Origin: Tabrizicola thermarum
Lineage (GTDB): Bacteria > Pseudomonadota > Alphaproteobacteria > Rhodobacterales > Rhodobacteraceae
Assembly: GCF_003574395.1 (NCBI RefSeq)
Contig: NZ_QMJY01000010.1
Coordinates: 1-64,000, forward strand
Direction of reading: 5' to 3'
DNA length: 64,000 bases
Shown: positions 27,249 through 36,252 of the stretch, piece after piece
Position numbering within the stretch: the stretch's first letter is position 1
How the letters are laid out: each line of letters opens with the position of its first letter
Position numbers and translations under genes: made by a program
The notes under the pieces: model-generated
The model's database searches: none
Told to the model about the DNA's origin: nothing
What the model saw: only the letters and a program-made list of their open reading frames with translations

Positions 27249-29807
27249 TCAGTAAAGCCCGCCCGAGGACACGGTGCCGAAATCGGCCTTCTTCGGCACG
27301 ACCACGGACTTGCCTTGCGAGTTGGTCACCGTCTTGCCCTGGTCGCCACCCTCATCGCCCTCGCCATAGGCGAAGAGCGGCAGGTTTTCGCCCATCGCAA
27401 AGCCGCCGTCGACGACCAAGCCCAGACCGATCAGCGCATCCTCGCCCTCGCGGAAATATTCGGACACGACATTGTCGCCGGTGGCGTCATCCGGCAGCGG
27501 CTGGCCGGTGAAGCGGTCGATCTTGCGGAAATAGCCGCCCGGCGGAACCTTGAACGCGCCGCCGCCGTATTTCCGGATCGCGTCCTCCATGAAGTCCTGG
27601 AAGACGGGGACGCAGAGCGTGCCGCCAAAGGCGCTTTCGCCCAGCGTGCGGGGCTGGTCAAAGCCCATGTAGCAGCCCGCGACGATGTTCGAGGAATAGC
27701 CGATGAACCAGACGTCCTTGGCGTCGTTCGTCGTGCCGGTCTTGCCGGCGATCGGCACAGGCAGGTTCAGCCGGCTGGCCGAGCCGCGCTTGACCACGCC
27801 CTCCATCATGCTGGTCAGCTGATAGGCGGTGATCGCGTTCATCACGCGCTCGCGGTTGCTGTCGATGGTCACCCCCCGCCCCGGCGGCAGGGTCGGATCG
27901 GCGCAGTCTTCGCAGACGCGCTGGTCGTGGCGGTAGATCGTCTTGCCGAAGCGGTCCTGCACCCGGTCGACCAGCGTCGGTTCCACCCTTTCGCCGCCGT
28001 TGGCGAACATCGCGTAGGCCGCGACCATCTTGAACAGCGTCGTCTCCTGCGCGCCAAGGGCGTTGGCTAGATACGGGCCCAGCCGGTCATAGACCCCGAA
28101 CCGCTCGGCATAGGCGGCCACGGTCTGCATCCCGATTTCCTGCGCGACGCGGATCGTCATCAGGTTACGCGACTGTTCGATCCCGGTGCGCAGCGGCGTG
28201 GGGCCGTAGTATTTCCCCGAGGCGTTCTTGGGCGTCCAGAGGCCCTGCGGCGTGTCGATCTCGATCGGGGCGTCGACGACGATGGTGGCGGGGGTGAAGC
28301 CGGAATCCAGCGCCGCAGCATAGACGAAGGGTTTGAAGCTGGACCCCGGCTGTCGCGTGGCCTGGGTGGTGCGGTTGAACACCGAATCCTGGTAGGAGAA
28401 CCCGCCCTGCATCGCGAGGACCCGGCCGGTGTTCACGTCCATCGCCATGAAGGCGCCCTGCACCTCTGGCACCTGGCGCAGCGACCAGCGCTTGAAGGTG
28501 CCGTCGTCGTTGGTCACCGCGCGGACCAGCACGACATCGCCGACCGAGACCAGATCGCCCGGGACCTTGGCCTTCTTCGCCAGCGTCCCGTCCGGCAGCC
28601 GCTTCCTCGCCCAGGTCACGTCCTCGGCCGGGATGAAGTGGCCGTCCCCGTCGTCCATCACGCCTTCGATGCCGATGCGGGCCGAGCTTTCGCCGACCTC
28701 GAGCACCACTGCGGGGAACCAGGCGTCGATGTCGCGCGGCACATCGACCTTCGACAGCGCCTCGCGCCAGCTTGCCTCGGAGCCCAGCACTTCGGGCGGC
28801 AGGGTCTTGCCGGTGCCGCGCCAGACGCCCTGATTGCGGTCGTAACTCTCAAGCCCCTTGCGCAGCGCCTCGGCGGCGGCCCTTTGCAGTTCGGGATCGA
28901 CCGTGGCCCGGATCGTCAGGCCGCCGGTGAAGAACTCCTGCTCGCCGAAGACCCCCGACAGCTGGCGCCGGATTTCGTCGGTGAAATAGTCGCGCGGCGG
29001 CAGCGCATCGCGGAAGGCCTCGAAATCGCCGTTCTGCACGGAGCGCAGAGGCTGTTCCTTTTCCGACAGATAGGTCGCCTCGTCGATATAGCCGTTCTGC
29101 CACATCTCGCGCAGGACGTAGTTGCGCCGTTCCGTCACGCGTTCCTTGTTGGTCACCGGGTCATACTTGCCCGGCGCCTGCGGCATCGCGGCCAGCATCG
29201 CGGCCTCGTGCGGGGCGAGTTCCGACAGCGACTTGTTGAAATAGGTCTGCGCCGCCGCGGCCACCCCGTAGGAGTTCTTTCCCAGGAAGATCTCGTTCAG
29301 ATAGAGTTCCAGGATCTTGTCCTTGGACAGGGTCTGCTCCAGTCGGGTGGCAAGGATGATCTCCTTGATCTTGCGTTCCACCGACCGCGAGCCGTCCAGC
29401 AGGAAGTTCTTCGTCACCTGCTGGGTGATCGTGGAGGCCCCGCGCGCGTTCTTGCCGCGGCTTTTCACCGCCTCGATCAGCGCGGCCAGCATCCCCCGGG
29501 TGTCATACCCGTGATGCTTGTAGAAATTCTTGTCCTCGGCGCTGATGAAGGCCTGTTTCACCAGATCGGGGATATCTTCCGAGGCGACGAACAACCGCCG
29601 CTCCTGCGCGAATTCGTCGATGATCCGGCCTTCGCCCGAATAGATCCGGCTGATCGTGGCAGGGGTGTACTGCGCCAGATTCTCATGGCTCGGCAGGTCG
29701 CGGGAATACATGTAGAAGATCCCGCCCAGCGTCAGCGCGCCGAAGATCAGCCCCAGAGTGACCAGGGAAAAGAGACCGCCCAAGACATTGCCGATGAACC
29801 GAAGCAC
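27249..29807 (-). CDS. mrcA: Penicillin-binding protein 1A (bifunctional transglycosylase/transpeptidase)
   Basis: The 852-residue protein polymerises and cross-links peptidoglycan. One N-terminal membrane anchor (about 10-30) precedes the GT51 glycosyltransferase domain with catalytic Glu in ISAEDKNFYKHHG and the ARGASTITQQVTKNFLL signature. An OB-like insert (PCB_OB) comes next. The transpeptidase domain has SxxK in QPGSSFKPF, SxN in EQSRNLM and KTG in GKTGTTNDAKDVW. The C-terminus is a charged tail ending in VSSGGLY. GTG at 29807 is preferred because GAGGGGAT lies just upstream and VLRFIGNVLGGLFSL starts the family N-terminus. Neighbouring amidase, RodZ-like and M23 genes make this a cell-wall-rich region. 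Confidence 0.96.
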   Translation of the reverse strand: MLRFIGNVLGGLFSLVTLGLIFGALTLGGIFYMYSRDLPSHENLAQYTPATISRIYSGEGRIIDEFAQERRLFVASEDIPDLVKQAFISAEDKNFYKHHGYDTRGMLAALIEAVKSRGKNARGASTITQQVTKNFLLDGSRSVERKIKEIILATRLEQTLSKDKILELYLNEIFLGKNSYGVAAAAQTYFNKSLSELAPHEAAMLAAMPQAPGKYDPVTNKERVTERRNYVLREMWQNGYIDEATYLSEKEQPLRSVQNGDFEAFRDALPPRDYFTDEIRRQLSGVFGEQEFFTGGLTIRATVDPELQRAAAEALRKGLESYDRNQGVWRGTGKTLPPEVLGSEASWREALSKVDVPRDIDAWFPAVVLEVGESSARIGIEGVMDDGDGHFIPAEDVTWARKRLPDGTLAKKAKVPGDLVSVGDVVLVRAVTNDDGTFKRWSLRQVPEVQGAFMAMDVNTGRVLAMQGGFSYQDSVFNRTTQATRQPGSSFKPFVYAAALDSGFTPATIVVDAPIEIDTPQGLWTPKNASGKYYGPTPLRTGIEQSRNLMTIRVAQEIGMQTVAAYAERFGVYDRLGPYLANALGAQETTLFKMVAAYAMFANGGERVEPTLVDRVQDRFGKTIYRHDQRVCEDCADPTLPPGRGVTIDSNRERVMNAITAYQLTSMMEGVVKRGSASRLNLPVPIAGKTGTTNDAKDVWFIGYSSNIVAGCYMGFDQPRTLGESAFGGTLCVPVFQDFMEDAIRKYGGGAFKVPPGGYFRKIDRFTGQPLPDDATGDNVVSEYFREGEDALIGLGLVVDGGFAMGENLPLFAYGEGDEGGDQGKTVTNSQGKSVVVPKKADFGTVSSGGLY

Positions 29808-29908
29808 CCTATCCCCTCGCTGCCGTCGCACCGCAGTATAGCAGACGCGCGTCCGCGTCAAAACCTTGGCCGGTCACAAGTTTCGGCGCAGGCCGGCTTT
29901 CGCGCGAC

Positions 29909-31111
29909 CTAGGGGCCGGCCGTGGCCCGCAGCGCCGCATCCTCGACCGACCAGGCGATGATGCCCTGCACCACCGCCTCGGCCAGCCTTGCGCGCCAGG
30001 CCGGGTCGGAGAGCCGCTTGAAGTCGCGGTCCGAGGACAGGAACCCCACTTCCAGAAGCGCCGAGGGAATGTCAGGGGACTTCAGCACGGAAAATCCCCC
30101 CTGCTGCTGCGGGTGCCGGTGCATGCGCAACCCGGAGGCCCTGATCGCCGAGACAATTGCGGCGGCCAGGCGGTCGGTGCGCGGGCGGGTCCGGGTGCGT
30201 GCCATGTCCATCAGGACCTCGGCCACCACATCGTCCTGATCGGTCAGGTCCACCCCCGCCAGAAGGTCGTCGCGGTCGTGCCGTTCGGCCAGCGCCTCGG
30301 AGGCGGCGTCCGAGGCTTCGGCGGCCAGCGTGTAGATCGTGGCGCCCTGCGCGTCGCCTTCGGCCAGGGCGTCGGCATGCAGCGACAGGAACAGGTCCGC
30401 CCCCGCCTCGCGCGCGATCGAAGTGCGGGTCTCCAGCGGCACGAAGATGTCGTCGTCGCGGGTCAGCACCACCTGAAAGCGCCCATCGCGCAGCAGCGCC
30501 TCCTTCACCTCGCGCGCGAAGGTCAGCATCAACGCCGCCTCGGTCTGCCCCTCGCGTTCGGCACCGGGGTCGATGCCGCCATGGCCCGGGTCCAGCACCA
30601 CGACAATCGGGCCGCTTCCTTCGGGCACGGGGGCAACCAGCTCGGCTGCCTCGGGCAGGCCCCAGTCCGGCAGGTCGGGGCGCGCGGCCTCGGCGGCAAG
30701 GCTTGCGGCGTCGGTCGGCACCAGCACAAGGTCCAGCCGGGGGGCGGCACCGGTGGTCATCTCGGCCTTGGCCAGCCGGTGCGGCCCGTCCAGCTCCAGC
30801 ACCAGCCGCGACCAGCCGGGCCGGAACGACCCCGCCCGCATGGCCACCGCCGGGCGCACCATGGCCAGCACCTCGGCCCCCGCCCAGTCCACCTCGCGCG
30901 TGTCGATCACCATGCGCGGCGGGTTGTCCAGCATCCGCACCCGCCAGGGCACCGGCTGGCTCAGGGCCAGGCGCAGCTCCAGCCCCTCGCCCGTGGCCAC
31001 CAGCGCCGAGCGCATCGGATCGACCCGCGCCAGCGCCGACAGCCCCTCGGCCCGCAGCGGCAGGGCCAGAAGGATCAGAAGGACAGCACAAAGCGGGCGC
31101 AGAAGGCTCAT
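29909..31111 (-). CDS. N-acetylmuramoyl-L-alanine amidase, AmiC type (AMIN + Amidase_3)
   Basis: A signal peptide (about 1-22, LCAVLLILLALPLRA) leads to an AMIN domain (about 30-140) that targets the division site, containing RMVIDTREVDWAG. The zinc-dependent Amidase_3 domain (about 168-390) shows the ligands in VVLDPGHGGIDPGAER (His and later Glu), SLHADA and the catalytic Glu in SALLEVGFLSSDRD. It removes stem peptides from muramic acid during daughter-cell separation. Length (400) is normal. It is 47 bases upstream of the mrcA-type region on the same strand and divergent from the DsbA-like gene across 156 bases. Confidence 0.95.
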   Translation of the reverse strand: MSLLRPLCAVLLILLALPLRAEGLSALARVDPMRSALVATGEGLELRLALSQPVPWRVRMLDNPPRMVIDTREVDWAGAEVLAMVRPAVAMRAGSFRPGWSRLVLELDGPHRLAKAEMTTGAAPRLDLVLVPTDAASLAAEAARPDLPDWGLPEAAELVAPVPEGSGPIVVVLDPGHGGIDPGAEREGQTEAALMLTFAREVKEALLRDGRFQVVLTRDDDIFVPLETRTSIAREAGADLFLSLHADALAEGDAQGATIYTLAAEASDAASEALAERHDRDDLLAGVDLTDQDDVVAEVLMDMARTRTRPRTDRLAAAIVSAIRASGLRMHRHPQQQGGFSVLKSPDIPSALLEVGFLSSDRDFKRLSDPAWRARLAEAVVQGIIAWSVEDAALRATAGP

Positions 31112-31267
31112 CGCCGCCTTATCCCCGGTTGCCGCGCCGATGTAAATTCCGCCGCGCAGCCGCGCGCTGCCGTCGTGGCCGCCGGATCACAAAGCGGCGA
31201 GCGGCTTGTCACGCCCCGCCCCCGCCCCTATCCTGCGCCCCGCCAGATCCGGCCCGCAGGAGACCCC

Positions 31268-32017
31268 ATGAACCGCCTTGCCCTTGGCCTGATGATCGGC
31301 CTTGCCAGCCTTCCCGCCCGTGCCGAAGACCAGCCGTCCGCACCCGGGATGACAGAGGCCGAACGGGCGGCCTTCCGCGACGAAGTGCGGGCCTATCTGC
31401 TGGAAAACCCCGAGGTCCTGATCGAGGCGATGGACGTTCTTCAGGCCCGCGAGGAAAAGGCGGCGACCCTGCGCGACGTGCAGCTGGTCTCGACGTTCAA
31501 CGACGTGATCTTCAACAATCCCAACGACTGGGTCGGCGGCAATCCGGACGGCGACCTGACCCTGGTCGAGTTCATGGACTACCGCTGCGGCTATTGCCGC
31601 AAGGCCTATGCCGATGTGGCGGAACTGGTGAAGTCGGACGGCAATATCCGCTTTGTCGTCAAGGAGTTCCCGATCCTGGGCGAGGCGTCGCTGCTTTCCT
31701 CGCAATTCGCGATCGCGGTCCTGCAACTGCATGGCCCCGAGGCCTATGACAAGGTGCATGACGCGCTGATGACCCTGCGGGGCGAGCCTACGGCCGAAAC
31801 GCTTGGGCGGCTGGCCAGCGATCTGGGGCTGGAGCCGAAGCCGATCCTCGACCGAATGACCTCGGACGAGGTGATGCAGGTCATCAAGGACAACCATGAC
31901 CTGGCAACGAAGATGGAGATCACCGGGACCCCGGCCTTCGTCCTGAAGGACATGGTGATGCGCGGCTATGCGCCGCTGGACGTGATGCGCGACTTCGTCT
32001 CGGACGCGCGCAGCTGA
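31268..32017 (+). CDS. Periplasmic DsbA-family thiol:disulfide oxidoreductase (ScsC/Com1-like)
   Basis: The signal peptide (1-19, LALGLMIGLASLPARA) is followed by a helical N-terminal extension (about 28-75) of the type that drives oligomer formation in ScsC and Wolbachia DsbA2-like proteins. The thioredoxin-fold domain has the active site CGYC (107-110) in EFMDYRCGYCRKAY, with cis-Pro in ITGTPAFVLKD near residue 226. It probably forms or isomerises disulfides in periplasmic proteins. An intrinsic hairpin follows the stop. The ATG at 31268 was chosen for its signal peptide; the open frame further upstream is antisense to the amidase gene. Confidence 0.92.
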   Translation: MNRLALGLMIGLASLPARAEDQPSAPGMTEAERAAFRDEVRAYLLENPEVLIEAMDVLQAREEKAATLRDVQLVSTFNDVIFNNPNDWVGGNPDGDLTLVEFMDYRCGYCRKAYADVAELVKSDGNIRFVVKEFPILGEASLLSSQFAIAVLQLHGPEAYDKVHDALMTLRGEPTAETLGRLASDLGLEPKPILDRMTSDEVMQVIKDNHDLATKMEITGTPAFVLKDMVMRGYAPLDVMRDFVSDARS

Positions 32018-32041
32018 CGCCGACTGGCGCCGGATGACAGC

Positions 32042-32065
32042 GGGCGGCCCTGCGCAGGGCCGCCC
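32042..32065 (+). terminator. Terminator hairpin after the DsbA-family gene
   Basis: GGGCGGCCCT (32042-32051) pairs perfectly with AGGGCCGCCC (32056-32065) around a GCGC loop, 24 bases after the stop. The following GTCTGCGTC has only scattered T, so the efficiency is uncertain. Confidence 0.6.
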
Positions 32066-32078
32066 GTCTGCGTCAGGC

Positions 32079-32240
32079 CTACTGCGCGGTCGGCTCGGGG
32101 CGCAGCGTATTCGCCACCCACAGCCCGGCCCCCAGCGTGACCAGCGCCAGCCCCACGGCGGCAAAGGTCCCGGCCAGCCCGGACCAGGCCGCCAGCGGCG
32201 CCGAGACGAGGGGCGAGGCGATGGGCGAAGACTGACCGCA
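32079..32240 (-). other. Cryptic hydrophobic reading frame without a standard start
   Basis: The gap 32018-32284 has no clear gene. On the minus strand, a frame ending at 32079 encodes SPIASPLVSAPLAAWSGLAG followed by TFAAVGLALVTLGAGLWVAN and the tail TLRPEPTAQ, which looks like one membrane helix with a polar C-terminus. No ATG, GTG or TTG precedes the hydrophobic part in frame after the ispG stop, while a GTG in the neighbouring frame (near 32241) does. A frameshifted remnant, a non-canonical start or chance high-GC hydrophobicity are all possible. Confidence 0.25.
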
Positions 32241-32284
32241 CGCCCTTGGGGCCCTCGCGCCAGGACGGCGAAGCCGCAGCTCGG

Positions 32285-33409
32285 CTATTCCGCCGCGAGC
32301 TTCTCTGCCGCCTCGATCTCGGCGGCCTTCTTTTCCACCAGTTCCACGATGTGGTCGATCATCCGGTCGTTCGACAGCGTGTGGTCCTGCTTGCCGGCCA
32401 GATAGACCATGCCCTTGCCCGCGCCCCCTCCGGTGAATCCGATGTCGGTCATCAGCGCCTCGCCCGGGCCGTTCACCACGCAACCTATGATCGACAGGCT
32501 CATCGAGGTGGTGATATGCGCCAGCCGTTCCTCCAGCGCCGAGACGGTCCTGATGACATCGAACCCCTGCCGCGCGCAGGACGGGCACGAGATGATCGTC
32601 ACCCCCCGGTGCCGCAGACCCAGGGATTTCAGGATCTCGAAGCCGACCTTCACCTCTTCCACCGGGTCCGCCGACAGGCTGACGCGGATCGTGTCGCCGA
32701 TCCCCATCCACAACAGGTTGCCCAGCCCGATGGCCGATTTCACCGTGCCGGACACCAGCCCCCCGGCCTCGGTGATCCCCAGATGGATCGGGGCATCGGT
32801 GGCATCGGCCAGCTGCTGATAGGCCGCTGCGGCAAGGAAGACGTCGGAGGCCTTCACGCTGATCTTGAACTCGTGAAAGTCGTTGTCCTGCAACAGGCGG
32901 ATATGGTCGAGACCGCTTTCCACCATCGCCTCGGGACAGGGCTCGCCGTATTTCTCCAGAAGATGCTTTTCCAGGCTCCCCGCGTTCACGCCGATGCGGA
33001 TGCTGCACCCGTGATCCTTGGCCGCCCGCACCACCTCGGCCACGCGCGACGCGTCGCCGATGTTGCCGGGGTTGATGCGCAGACAGGCAGCCCCCGCTTC
33101 GGCCGCCTCGATCGCGCGCTTGTAATGGAAATGGATGTCCGCGACGATCGGCACCGGGCTTTCGGCCACGATCTCCTTCAGCGCGCGGGTGCTGGCCTCG
33201 TCCGGTGTCGAGACCCGCACGATATCCGCCCCGGCCACGGCGCAGCGCTGGATCTGCTCGATGGTCGCGGCGACATCCGTGGTCAGCGTGTTGGTCATCG
33301 TCTGGACCGAGATCGGCGCATCGCCCCCGACGAGAACCTTGCCCACGCGGATCTGCCGCGACGCCCGTCGCGCGATGTTGCGCCAGGGGCGAACGGGATT
33401 GTGAGTCAT
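32285..33409 (-). CDS. ispG: (E)-4-hydroxy-3-methylbut-2-enyl-diphosphate synthase
   Basis: The 374-residue [4Fe-4S] enzyme carries out the penultimate step of the non-mevalonate isoprenoid pathway, converting MEcPP to HMBPP. The N-terminal TIM-barrel part has [20 protein letters not shown] and [19 protein letters not shown] with LRINPGNIG. The C-terminal cluster ligands are in [12 protein letters not shown] and [10 protein letters not shown], then EKGMVYLAG-like [14 protein letters not shown]. All three expected Cys positions are present. It is 69 bases downstream of the RodZ-like gene on the same strand, the same rodZ-ispG order seen in enterobacteria. Confidence 0.96.
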   Translation of the reverse strand: MTHNPVRPWRNIARRASRQIRVGKVLVGGDAPISVQTMTNTLTTDVAATIEQIQRCAVAGADIVRVSTPDEASTRALKEIVAESPVPIVADIHFHYKRAIEAAEAGAACLRINPGNIGDASRVAEVVRAAKDHGCSIRIGVNAGSLEKHLLEKYGEPCPEAMVESGLDHIRLLQDNDFHEFKISVKASDVFLAAAAYQQLADATDAPIHLGITEAGGLVSGTVKSAIGLGNLLWMGIGDTIRVSLSADPVEEVKVGFEILKSLGLRHRGVTIISCPSCARQGFDVIRTVSALEERLAHITTSMSLSIIGCVVNGPGEALMTDIGFTGGGAGKGMVYLAGKQDHTLSNDRMIDHIVELVEKKAAEIEAAEKLAAE

Positions 33410-33478
33410 CGGTCAGGCTCCGGTTTCGTGCCATCGCAGCATAGGCCGCGCAGCAGGCTCGGGCAATGGGCGGGACGC

Positions 33479-34702
33479 TTACTCGGACGCCGCCGGAGCC
33501 GGCAGGACATCCGCCGCATCCGCCGTGGCGAAATTGGCAAGGTCCTGATCCTTGGTCAGGTCGGCCTGGGCGAAGGTCTGGGTCAGCGCCTCGGGCGACA
33601 GCTTGATGTCCTTGACCACCTGGGCCCCCGGCGCCGCCGGGCCATAGGCCACGCCATCCACGACAAAGTAGATCGCGCCGGAGTTGCCGGTGCGGAACAC
33701 GGCGGCGGTTTCCAGCGGCGGAACCGCATAGCGTTCGCCCGCGTCGAGGATCTTTTCGAACAGCACCGTGCCGTCGGCGGCATTCACCCGCACCCAGGAG
33801 GGCCGGACCGCCAGCACTTCGACGCCTTCCTTGGCATCCGCAATCACCTGCACATCGCCGCCCACCGCTTCGTCGATGGCGGCATCCACGGCATCGGCTT
33901 CGGCCACGTCGGCCAGGACGCCGGTCTGGCGCGGGTTGATCGCGGCAATCGGGCCATCGCGCGCGGTCAGGACCGGCACATCCAGCGCCTTCGGGCGATA
34001 GAGGCGATCCATCACATCGACGGATGCCGTCCCCTCGGCGCTGGCAACGGTCTGGGCCGCAGGCTCGGCCGGGCGGGTAGCAACGACCTTCGGCGCTGCG
34101 GTCCCCACATTCGACAGCGGATCGATCTGCGCGACCACGGTCGGGGCCTCGTCGACCGGGGCAAGCTGCACGCGCTGGACTTCCTGCAGCACGGACCAGC
34201 CGCCATAGCCGATGGCACCGATCAGCGCGATCAGGACGGCGACGGACCCGATGGCACCCGGTTCGATCTGGCTCCAGATCGCCTCGCCGCGCGGGATGAA
34301 ACTGGCATTCGGATCGCCCAGCGGATCCGACACGGCCCGACGCGCGCGCGCCTTGACGATCTGCTGCGGCGCGGCAGCGGACGACAGCCCATGCGATACG
34401 GAATAGCCCGCCTCGGCGCAGAACCGCTCGAAGGCCCATTCCGGGTCCATTGCCAGGTAGCGCGCGTAAGAGCGGACATAGCCCGCGACGAAACCGGGGG
34501 TTTCAAAGGCCGACAGATCGGCGTTCTCGATGGCGGCGATGTAGGTGGCCTTGATCTTCAGTTCGCGCTGGACGTCAAGCAGGGACTTGCCAAGCGTGGC
34601 CCTCTCGCCGCGCATGAGATCGCCGAGCCGCAACTCGAAGTCGTCAAAGCCCTTTGGCTTGTCCTCTTCGGTCGTGGAAGGTTTGGACCTCCAACCGATC
34701 AT
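33479..34702 (-). CDS. RodZ-like protein: HTH_25 + membrane anchor + DUF4115
   Basis: An N-terminal Xre-type helix-turn-helix (about 22-95) contains LRGERATLGKSLLDVQ-like MRGERATLGKSLLDVQRELK and YIAAIENADLSAFETPGFVA, the HTH_25 signature. One membrane helix follows (about 155-178, AIGSVAVLIALIGAIGYGGW), a long Ala/Pro/Val-rich periplasmic linker, and a C-terminal DUF4115 beta domain (about 300-380) with PSWVRVNAADGTVLFEKIL and VFRTGNSGAIYFVVDG. RodZ links MreB to the elongasome and sets rod shape. The order next to ispG supports the name, but mreB is not in the window, so rodZ is not assigned as a symbol. Confidence 0.88.
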   Translation of the reverse strand: MIGWRSKPSTTEEDKPKGFDDFELRLGDLMRGERATLGKSLLDVQRELKIKATYIAAIENADLSAFETPGFVAGYVRSYARYLAMDPEWAFERFCAEAGYSVSHGLSSAAAPQQIVKARARRAVSDPLGDPNASFIPRGEAIWSQIEPGAIGSVAVLIALIGAIGYGGWSVLQEVQRVQLAPVDEAPTVVAQIDPLSNVGTAAPKVVATRPAEPAAQTVASAEGTASVDVMDRLYRPKALDVPVLTARDGPIAAINPRQTGVLADVAEADAVDAAIDEAVGGDVQVIADAKEGVEVLAVRPSWVRVNAADGTVLFEKILDAGERYAVPPLETAAVFRTGNSGAIYFVVDGVAYGPAAPGAQVVKDIKLSPEALTQTFAQADLTKDQDLANFATADAADVLPAPAASE

Positions 34703-34821
34703 ACGCCCGCTGTCCCCTTCGGTGCACCACTCTACGCGGTCGCCTTCCCCGGCGACTCACTGCACTGTTCTATTGGTCAAACCCTACCACAGGGCAAGGG
34801 GTTTTCCATGGGGCAAAGGCC

Positions 34822-36054
34822 CTAGGCAACCGCTTCGGCGCGATTCAGCGCACACTGCGCCCAAAGCGCATCCATGGCGCGCACAAGCCTGTCGATCTCT
34901 TGCGGGCCATGCACCGGCGAAGGAGTGAAGCGCAGCCGTTCCGTCCCGCGCGGGACGGTGGGGAAGTTGATCGGCTGGACGTAGATGCCGTGATCTTCCA
35001 GCAGCATGTCCGACAGCATCTTGCAATGCACGGGGTTGCCGACATGGACCGGCACGATGTGCGACCCGTGGTCGATGATCGGCAGGCCCATCCCCTTGAG
35101 CCGGGTCTTCAGGATACGGGCCTGGGTCTGGTGCTGCACGCGCAGCGCCTGGCCGCCCTCGCCCTTCAGGAAGCGGACCGAGGCGGCAGCACCCGCAGCA
35201 ACGGCCGGGGGCAGCGAGGTGGTGAAGATGAACCCCGGCGCATAGCTGCGCACAGCATCCACCATCCGGGCCGAGGCCGCGATATAGCCGCCGAACACGC
35301 CGTAGGCCTTGGCCAGGGTTCCGTTGATGATGTCGATCCGGTGCATCTGCCCGTCGCGTTCGGCAACCCCTGCCCCGCGCGGGCCATACATGCCGACGGC
35401 ATGGACCTCGTCGATATAGGTCAGCGCATCGAATTCCTCGGCCAGATCGCAGATGTCGCGGATCGGGCCGAAGTCGCCATCCATCGAGTAGATCGATTCG
35501 AAGGCGATCAGTTTCGGCGCCGCCGGATCGTCCCGGGACAGAAGCTCGCGAAGGTGGGCCACGTCGTTGTGCCGGAAGATCCGCTTCTCGCCCCCCCCGC
35601 GCCGGACGCCCTCGATCATGCTGGCATGGTTCAGCGCGTCGGAATAGATGATGAGACCGGGGAAGATGGTCCGCAGCGTCGACAGCGTCGCGTCGTTGGC
35701 GATGTAGGCGCTGGTGAAGACCAGGGCGGCCTCTTTGCGGTGCAGGTCCGCCAGCTCTGCCTCGAGCCGCCGGTGCCAGACCGTCGTGCCGCTGATGTTG
35801 CGCGTCCCGCCCGAGCCGGCACCGGTGGCGTCCAGCGCCTGATGCATCGCGGCCAGCACTTCGGGATGCTGCCCCATGCCCAGATAATCGTTGCCGCACC
35901 AGACGGTGATCTCTTTCCGGCTGCCATCGGGCCGCGTCCATTCGGCATGGGGGAACTGGCCCTGCCGCCGCTCGATGTCGATGAAGGTGCGATAGCGCCC
36001 CTCGTCGTGCAGGCGTTGCAGGCTCTGGTCGATTGCGTCGGTGTATCTGGTCAT
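34822..36054 (-). CDS. hemA: 5-aminolevulinate synthase (C4/Shemin pathway)
   Basis: The 410-residue PLP enzyme condenses glycine and succinyl-CoA to 5-aminolevulinate, the first step of haem and, where present, bacteriochlorophyll synthesis. Conserved signals are [52 protein letters not shown] (Asp and His contacting PLP) and the PLP Lys249 in [16 protein letters not shown]. The start at 36054 gives the usual N-terminus. An FNR-type box lies 51-64 bases upstream, fitting the known FnrL control of hemA in Rhodobacter. Whether this is HemA or a HemT-type isozyme cannot be settled by sequence; no photosynthesis genes are in the window. Confidence 0.96.
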   Translation of the reverse strand: MTRYTDAIDQSLQRLHDEGRYRTFIDIERRQGQFPHAEWTRPDGSRKEITVWCGNDYLGMGQHPEVLAAMHQALDATGAGSGGTRNISGTTVWHRRLEAELADLHRKEAALVFTSAYIANDATLSTLRTIFPGLIIYSDALNHASMIEGVRRGGGEKRIFRHNDVAHLRELLSRDDPAAPKLIAFESIYSMDGDFGPIRDICDLAEEFDALTYIDEVHAVGMYGPRGAGVAERDGQMHRIDIINGTLAKAYGVFGGYIAASARMVDAVRSYAPGFIFTTSLPPAVAAGAAASVRFLKGEGGQALRVQHQTQARILKTRLKGMGLPIIDHGSHIVPVHVGNPVHCKMLSDMLLEDHGIYVQPINFPTVPRGTERLRFTPSPVHGPQEIDRLVRAMDALWAQCALNRAEAVA

Positions 36055-36104
36055 GTGTCCGGTCCCTTGTGCGGCTGTCTTCGCAGTTCCCGCGCCGTGG
36101 TGCC

Positions 36105-36118
36105 TTGATTTCGGTCAA
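36105..36118. promoter_or_regulatory. FNR/FnrL-type box upstream of hemA
   Basis: TTGAT-TTCG-GTCAA differs from the consensus TTGAT-N4-ATCAA at one base. It is centred about 57 bases upstream of the hemA start codon and about 141 bases upstream of the divergent peptidase start. FnrL activates hemA at low oxygen in Rhodobacter, so assignment to hemA is most likely. Confidence 0.7.
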
Positions 36119-36252
36119 TCCGCAGTTAGCGACCAGAGGGCGAATTGTCACCCCCGGCCCTGGTCACTATCTCTTCTTACCGCGGACCGGCCGCTCTGGA
36201 CAGTGGCGAACCGGCTGATAGGCTGCCCGGCACTTACATCCCGGAGAGCCCG

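Noticed and set aside
32246-34825. 859-codon open frame antisense to ispG and the RodZ-like gene
   Set aside because: It crosses two well-supported genes and the gap between them; composition is shadow-like.
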